Shown here piece after piece: positions 43,131 to 47,506 of a stretch of DNA of 47,506 nt. Origin of the DNA: an uncultured Alphaproteobacteria bacterium. Its GTDB lineage: Bacteria; Pseudomonadota; Alphaproteobacteria; HIMB59; GCA-002718135. Location: the NCBI GenBank assembly GCA_902518985.1, contig CABYIF010000008.1, forward strand, positions 1-47,506, written 5' to 3'. The notes beneath the pieces are model-generated. The model did no database searches. It was not told the origin of the DNA and saw only the letters and a program-made list of their open reading frames with translations. The translations under genes and the position numbers were made by a program. Position 1 is the stretch's first letter; every line of letters starts with the position of its first letter.

Positions 43131-44247
43131 CTTTATTAATAAGCATTCTGAAAAAATTACTGGTTATTTTTTTATATTACCTGCAGTATTAATAATTAGC
43201 TTATTCGGAATCTTTCCTGTTTTTTTTGGTATGTATATGAGTGTTCATAAATGGAAGGTTTTCAAAGGTCGTTTTTTAGGTTTAGAAAATTATAATAAAA
43301 TATTAGGAGATATTACGGCATTTTGTTTTTTTATTATTGGGTTACTTCTATTAATTCTAAGTTATTGGCTGTGGAGTGAATTAAAAGATAAATTCAAAAA
43401 TAAAATATCTTTATTTTTACTTTCAGTTTTAACTTTAGTTATCGGAATTTACTTAATAAATATAAATTGGGATAAAATGCTTGTCTCAGGAGATGATGAT
43501 TATTTATATTCATTAATTTACACATTTTATTATTCTTTTTTTACAATAATTTTTGAAGTCGGTCTTGGTCTGATTATTGCGTATGCGTTATATCAAAGAT
43601 TAGCAGGTAAACAGTTTTTTCAAATGATATTATTATTTCCCTATATTACTCCAGCTGTTATGGGTGCGGCAGTATTCTTTTTAATTTTTGGAAAAGCTGA
43701 AAACTCATTTTTAAATCAATTTATTGGTTTATTTGGTATAGATCCACAACTTTGGTTGTTTGACAAAAGACCAATAACTGAAGTTTTATTTGGCATAAAA
43801 ATTGAAGGGTTTTTTGCAGGTCCAAGCTTAGCGTTAATGTCATCAATTCTTTATGGTATTTGGTCATATACTGGTTATTATGCAATAATACTCTTAGCAG
43901 GTCTTTCAATTATTCCTTCAGACTTATATGAGGCTGCTAAAGCTGAAGGCGCTAGTAGATGGCAAACTTTTACAAAAATAACAATACCATTATTGATGCC
44001 TATAATATTTTTTCTTATGTTAACAGGTTTTATAAATACCTTTCAAGCTTTCAATAGTATTTTTGTTATGCAAACATCTTCTGCAGGAAACTCAATGGAT
44101 GTTGTAACAATTGAAATATTTGATCATTTTTGGGGACGTGTAAAATATGGTTATGCTGCTGCGGAGGGAGTTATATTATTTATTATATTAAATGTTTTAG
44201 CTATTTCCCAATATGTAATTTTTAGAAAACGACTTAGTTATGACTAA
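43123..44247 (+). CDS. Sugar-type ABC transporter permease 1 (MalF/UgpA-like)
   Basis: This inner-membrane permease of the CUT1 carbohydrate type has the permease consensus EAAKAEGASRWQTFTKITIPLLMP in its cytoplasmic loop. At 374 aa it is longer than the usual ~290 because two additional hydrophobic segments (about residues 65-112) are inserted after the first helix, a MalF-like feature. It overlaps the MOSC gene at its start and the second permease at its end. The substrate is not identifiable. Confidence 0.9.
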   Translation: MTNFINKHSEKITGYFFILPAVLIISLFGIFPVFFGMYMSVHKWKVFKGRFLGLENYNKILGDITAFCFFIIGLLLLILSYWLWSELKDKFKNKISLFLLSVLTLVIGIYLININWDKMLVSGDDDYLYSLIYTFYYSFFTIIFEVGLGLIIAYALYQRLAGKQFFQMILLFPYITPAVMGAAVFFLIFGKAENSFLNQFIGLFGIDPQLWLFDKRPITEVLFGIKIEGFFAGPSLALMSSILYGIWSYTGYYAIILLAGLSIIPSDLYEAAKAEGASRWQTFTKITIPLLMPIIFFLMLTGFINTFQAFNSIFVMQTSSAGNSMDVVTIEIFDHFWGRVKYGYAAAEGVILFIILNVLAISQYVIFRKRLSYD

Positions 44248-45085
44248 AATATTTAATTCAGAAACAAGAATACCTTATCTAATCTTATTAATTGTTTTTA
44301 CCGTTTCTATTTATCCTTTTTTTTATATGATTAGCACCTCTCTGATGACAGCAGGTGAAGCTTCTAATCAATATTTTCTTCCTAAAAAACTGATGTTTGA
44401 AAATTATTATGAAGTTTGGACCTCAAATAGATTTCAACGCTATACAATTAATAGTTTAATTATTAGCTCTATAACTGTCCTAGGTGTGTTGATCACTTCC
44501 ATACCTGCTGCTTACTCATTTGCAAAAATAAATTTCCCATTTAAAAATATTATATTTTATCTTTTATTATTATCATTAATGATACCAGAAATAATTACAT
44601 TACTACCTCATCTTTTAATCATTAGAGGTGAGATAATTCCTTTGCCTTTTGGCCCTTCTTGGATGAACACATTGCAGGGATTAACTGTACCATTTATGGG
44701 TAATATCTTTGTTATATTTTTATTAAGACAGTATTTTAAAAAAATTCCAAATGAACTATGGGATGCAGCTAGATTAGATGGGTCATCACATCTTAATTTT
44801 TTATTAAAAGTTGTTATTCCAATGAGTAAACCAATAATAGTTACTGTATCATTATTTACTTTTATTATTGCATGGAATAGCTTTGCCTGGCCTTTACTGA
44901 TATTAACTAGAGACGATTGGTATCCTGTAACAGTATCTATTTATAGTTTTGTCAGGGAGGTAGGCCCTAATTTCAATCTATTAATGGCAGCTTGTTTAAT
45001 TGCAATTTCTCCAATTTTGCTATTATACTTCTTTACCCAGAAGTTATTCATAGAAAGTATATCAAATTTCGGTTTAAAAGAATAA
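44240..45085 (+). CDS. Sugar-type ABC transporter permease 2 (MalG/UgpE-like)
   Basis: This second permease of the importer has 281 aa and six predicted helices. The N-terminus has SIYPFFYMISTSLM, and the EAA-loop is ELWDAARLDGSSHLNFLLKVVIPMSKP. The domain ends IESISNFGLKE, with the C-terminal GLKE/GLTAGAVKG-like segment of the family. The start overlaps permease 1 by 8 nt. Confidence 0.92.
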   Translation: MTKIFNSETRIPYLILLIVFTVSIYPFFYMISTSLMTAGEASNQYFLPKKLMFENYYEVWTSNRFQRYTINSLIISSITVLGVLITSIPAAYSFAKINFPFKNIIFYLLLLSLMIPEIITLLPHLLIIRGEIIPLPFGPSWMNTLQGLTVPFMGNIFVIFLLRQYFKKIPNELWDAARLDGSSHLNFLLKVVIPMSKPIIVTVSLFTFIIAWNSFAWPLLILTRDDWYPVTVSIYSFVREVGPNFNLLMAACLIAISPILLLYFFTQKLFIESISNFGLKE

Positions 45086-45148
45086 ATTTGTAATATTTTA
45101 GTAACAAAATTTTCATATAAGAAGTATATTAAAATCATTAAACATGAG

Positions 45149-46489
45149 GTGATTATGAATTTTTTTAAATATTTTATAAAAATATTTTTTGCTTCTATTT
45201 TTTTTATCTCTTCTCAATCAATTGCAATAACTGCTCAAGATATTGAAAATGCTGATCCATCAGGTCAAACTGTAGAATTCTGGGTTCAATATTCTGATGA
45301 AAGATTAGATGCGATGATGGCAAGAGCAGAAAGATTTGAAGCAGAAACAGGTATTAAAGTTAATGTTGTTCACAAGGGACATTACGGCAAAGTTCAGTCA
45401 GCCATGATGTCAGCTGCCGGAACAAAAGATATTGCTGATGTTGCCAGAGGTTATGGTAATGCTGCTGCAGATATGTATCTAATTGGTGCATCAATAGATC
45501 AATCTATTCTAGCAAACAGTAAAAAATGGGGTGTATCTCAAGATGATATTAAAGATTGGGGGGCAAACTGGACAGTTGGTTACTCACCATACTTTGATGG
45601 CAATCCCAAGCTATTACATGAAGTTGGTAAATCAATCGAAATACTCTATTACAATGCTGATTGGTTAAAGGAATTAGGATTAGATGAACCAAAAACTCCT
45701 GCTGATTTTGCTGAAGCTGCATGTGCTGCAACGAATCAAGATTTCAGTGGCAAGATGGGAGATGATGTACCAAGTTACGGTTACGAAATTGATACCGATG
45801 CTAGTAACTTTGCTGCTTGGGTATTTGCTCATGGTGGCGATGTCTTTGATTATGATAGAGGTCAATATATTTACAATGGTCCAAAATCCATTGCGGCAAT
45901 GGAATTCATTCAAGGTATGGCAAATAAAGGTTGTGCTATAGTAGCTAGAGGAAAGTATACTGATCAACAATATCTTGGACAGGGATCAGTTTTATTTGCA
46001 GCCGGTTCTACTTCAGGTATTACTTATTTTGAAAAATCTATTGCAGAAGGTTATAATGGTAATTGGGATGTTGCTCCAATATCACACACTACTAATGAGC
46101 CAGTTCTCAATCTTTATGGTGGTGGATTAATTATGGGTAATACTAATGATGCTAACAGAATGGTGGCGGCTTATCAGTGGATGAAATATATTTCTAATAC
46201 TGAAAATTCAGCTGTATGGTCTACTGAAAGTGGTTATGGTTTTGTAAGAACATCATCTGCTGATCACCCGTTAATTGCAGAAAAAAGAGCTGAATTAGCT
46301 CAATACGATAAATCCTTGGGTATGGTTCAATTTGGTAAGGGGGAACCATCAGTCCCAGGATATTATTCAGTTAGAGGTGAGGTTGAAAAGGCTTATGCTG
46401 CTATAATTAATGGTGATGATATAATGTCTACTTTAAATCAGCTCAATGATGACGCTAATGCAATTCTAGCCGATGCAACAGCAGAGTAA
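45149..46489 (+). CDS. Sugar-type ABC transporter substrate-binding protein
   Basis: This is a periplasmic binding protein of extracellular solute-binding family 1 (446 aa). The signal peptide ends around SIAITA (residue ~26). The receptor core has VEFWVQYSDERLDAMM, VNVVHKGHYGKVQSAMM, EILYYNADWLKELGLDEPKTP, NLYGGGLIMGNTNDAN and a late GFVRTSSADHPL. The N-terminal EFW and late GGG pattern fit carbohydrate or glycerol-phosphate receptors; the exact solute is unknown. It has a strong GAGGTGAT ribosome site, follows the permeases by 63 nt and ends in a terminator, so no ATPase belongs to this operon. Confidence 0.92.
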   Translation: MIMNFFKYFIKIFFASIFFISSQSIAITAQDIENADPSGQTVEFWVQYSDERLDAMMARAERFEAETGIKVNVVHKGHYGKVQSAMMSAAGTKDIADVARGYGNAAADMYLIGASIDQSILANSKKWGVSQDDIKDWGANWTVGYSPYFDGNPKLLHEVGKSIEILYYNADWLKELGLDEPKTPADFAEAACAATNQDFSGKMGDDVPSYGYEIDTDASNFAAWVFAHGGDVFDYDRGQYIYNGPKSIAAMEFIQGMANKGCAIVARGKYTDQQYLGQGSVLFAAGSTSGITYFEKSIAEGYNGNWDVAPISHTTNEPVLNLYGGGLIMGNTNDANRMVAAYQWMKYISNTENSAVWSTESGYGFVRTSSADHPLIAEKRAELAQYDKSLGMVQFGKGEPSVPGYYSVRGEVEKAYAAIINGDDIMSTLNQLNDDANAILADATAE

Positions 46490-46510
46490 TTTTTAATTTA
46501 ATTTTTTAAC

Positions 46511-46535
46511 AGGGTGGTTTATACCACCCTTTTTT
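46511..46535 (+). terminator. Intrinsic terminator after ABC operon
   Basis: A perfect 8-bp stem AGGGTGGT-TTAT-ACCACCCT is followed by five to six Ts. The next gene's ATG begins directly after this T-run. Confidence 0.92.
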
Positions 46536-47099
46536 ATGATAATTGTTTGCTCATTAAAAGATTTAACTAGCGTGTGTGAGAGTGTTAAGCCAAAATTTGT
46601 TATTTCTGTAATTGATCCTGGTTATGCACCTGAAACACCAAAAAATGTAACCTATCATTTAAAGTTAGGTTTTGATGATATTGTAAAAATTAGTCCAGAA
46701 AATAAAATTTTTAGACTCAATACAGATGAAGTTCCTCAAACTTTACCTGCAGAAAATCACATCAACTCAATAATTGAATTTACAAAAAATTATGAAGATA
46801 ATGAAAATATAGTAATTCATTGTTGGTGCGGTGTATCTAGATCTATGGCTACAGCTACTTATCTTTTATGCAGAAATAATAGATCAACAATTAAAAATAA
46901 TATTAAATATATTCGCAAAGTTGCACCTCATGCAAATCCTAATAAATTATTAATTAAGTTATTTGAGAATAAATTAAATCTCGAAAATGAAATTTCTTCT
47001 TCATTTGACAAACATCCTCATACTAAAACTTATGATTGTTCTTCAAATTTTGCGCCTATTACTTTATTTGATATAGAACAGATGAAAAAAACAATATGA
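46536..47099 (+). CDS. Tyrosine phosphatase-like protein (dual-specificity fold)
   Basis: This 187-aa protein has a Cys-based phosphatase loop, HCWCGVSRS, matching the CX5R motif, with catalytic Cys near residue 99. The N-terminal half is Rossmann-like (VISVIDPGYAPETP) with DGH-less, atypical acid-loop features. Relatives in Alphaproteobacteria are annotated as protein tyrosine phosphatases or DSP-like. The start ATG abuts the upstream terminator; no Shine-Dalgarno sequence is visible other than the hairpin itself. It overlaps apt (ATGA), so both are likely cotranslated. Confidence 0.82.
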   Translation: MIIVCSLKDLTSVCESVKPKFVISVIDPGYAPETPKNVTYHLKLGFDDIVKISPENKIFRLNTDEVPQTLPAENHINSIIEFTKNYEDNENIVIHCWCGVSRSMATATYLLCRNNRSTIKNNIKYIRKVAPHANPNKLLIKLFENKLNLENEISSSFDKHPHTKTYDCSSNFAPITLFDIEQMKKTI

Positions 47100-47506
47100 A
47101 AGAATATGTAAGAACCATTGCTGATTATCCTGTTAAAGGTATTCAATTTAGAGACATAACTACACTTTTGCAAGATGCTGGTCATTTTAGACAAGTAGTA
47201 GATGATATGATTGCCCCATGGAAAAATAAAAAAATCGATGCAGTACTTAGTATTGAGTCAAGGGGTTTTATTATGGCAGGAGCTATAGCATATTTTTTAA
47301 ATGCAGCTTTTATACCATTAAGAAAACCTCATAAGCTACCTTTTGAAACATACAAAGTTTCATATGATCTAGAATATGGCTCAACTGAAATGCACATTCA
47401 CACCGATGCTTTAGATACGCATAATGATTTATTAATTATCGATGATATATTAGCAACTGGTGGAACAGCCTTAGCGGCTCTAGAATTAATTGAAAATTTT
47501 AAAAAT
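47096..47506 (+). CDS. apt: Adenine phosphoribosyltransferase, partial (right edge)
   Basis: It converts adenine plus PRPP to AMP, the salvage route that competes with adenine deaminase. The start is KEYVRTIADYPVKGIQFRDIT, with SIESRGFIMAGAIAYFL, RKPHKLPFETYKVSYDLEYG, and the PRPP loop LLIIDDILATGGTALAAL. The coding frame is open to the window end (137 codons shown; full Apt is ~170-180). The start overlaps the phosphatase stop. Confidence 0.95.
   Translation, partial: MKEYVRTIADYPVKGIQFRDITTLLQDAGHFRQVVDDMIAPWKNKKIDAVLSIESRGFIMAGAIAYFLNAAFIPLRKPHKLPFETYKVSYDLEYGSTEMHIHTDALDTHNDLLIIDDILATGGTALAALELIENFKN

Noticed and set aside
45549-45970. ORFs on either strand inside the ABC binding-protein gene
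   Set aside because: Alternative frames of a clearly coding gene, without ribosome sites.
1-47506. CRISPR array, insertion sequence, prophage or integron
   Set aside because: No regularly spaced repeats, transposase, integrase or phage structural gene is visible; both tRNAs lack a downstream duplicated 3' end that would mark an integration site.

Overview
The window is a dense, AT-rich, almost entirely coding stretch of a bacterial chromosome. No intergenic gap exceeds about 230 bp, and there is no phage, insertion sequence or CRISPR. Several blocks have the gene order of Alphaproteobacteria: rpiB-glyA-nrdR-ribD-ribE-ribBA-ribH-nusB-thiL, bamE / cytochrome bc1 chaperone-rpmF-plsX-ihfA-merR, and rplM-rpsI-argC. 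An Irr-type Fur regulator and a Rhodospirillum-like H+-pyrophosphatase point the same way. Low GC, overlapping genes, a blue-tuned proteorhodopsin, TRAP and ABC solute importers and streamlined operons suggest a small-genome, free-living marine alphaproteobacterium (SAR11, HIMB59 or AEGEAN-169-like). That placement is inference from content, not from a phylogenetic test.

Region by region. Bases 1-3930 (minus) hold a TakPQM-like TRAP transporter; the large subunit runs off the left edge. At 4046-5221 is a glutaryl-CoA dehydrogenase. Bases 5266-12024 form a plus-strand operon for ribose-5-phosphate isomerase, glycine/serine C1 metabolism, NrdR, the riboflavin pathway, NusB and ThiL. The RibBA here has lost its GTP cyclohydrolase II active site. 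Bases 12082-14196 encode a K+-independent H+-pumping pyrophosphatase. Bases 14205-17080 carry BamE and, divergently, the cytochrome bc1 chaperone, bL32, PlsX, IHF-alpha and a MerR regulator. Three genes usual at such loci (DUF177/yceD, fabH and, further on, glpX) are absent from their expected slots. Proteorhodopsin follows at 17252-18016 with its own Shine-Dalgarno sequence and terminator, then uL13, uS9, ArgC, a tiny lipoprotein, homoserine dehydrogenase, RecJ and tRNA-Glu(UUC).

Bases 23398-26779 (minus) hold a quinone oxidoreductase, acetoacetyl-CoA synthetase and Irr. Bases 26795-28884 carry an alpha/beta hydrolase and a NhaD antiporter. Bases 28854-31500 (minus) hold a TPP riboswitch followed by thiB-thiP but no thiQ. 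After tRNA-Pro(UGG) come a SulP transporter, an RNA helicase with a DETD motif II, BipA, YtoQ and a tandem pair of paralogous ~72-residue membrane miniproteins. Next are a methyltransferase, a GFA/CENP-V protein, an unknown four-helix membrane protein translationally coupled to adenine deaminase, a class I glutamine amidotransferase and a MOSC protein. A sugar-type ABC importer follows (two permeases plus binding protein, again without an ATPase), then a tyrosine-phosphatase-like protein and adenine phosphoribosyltransferase, truncated by the right edge.

Functionally, the window combines membrane energization (proteorhodopsin, H+-PPase, NhaD) with scavenging of dissolved organics (2-oxoacids, sugars, thiamine and adenine) and core biosynthesis. 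The least explained item is the miniprotein pair at 37399-37864, with strong ribosome binding sites, a strong terminator and a candidate operator. Both ABC importers lack a local ATPase.
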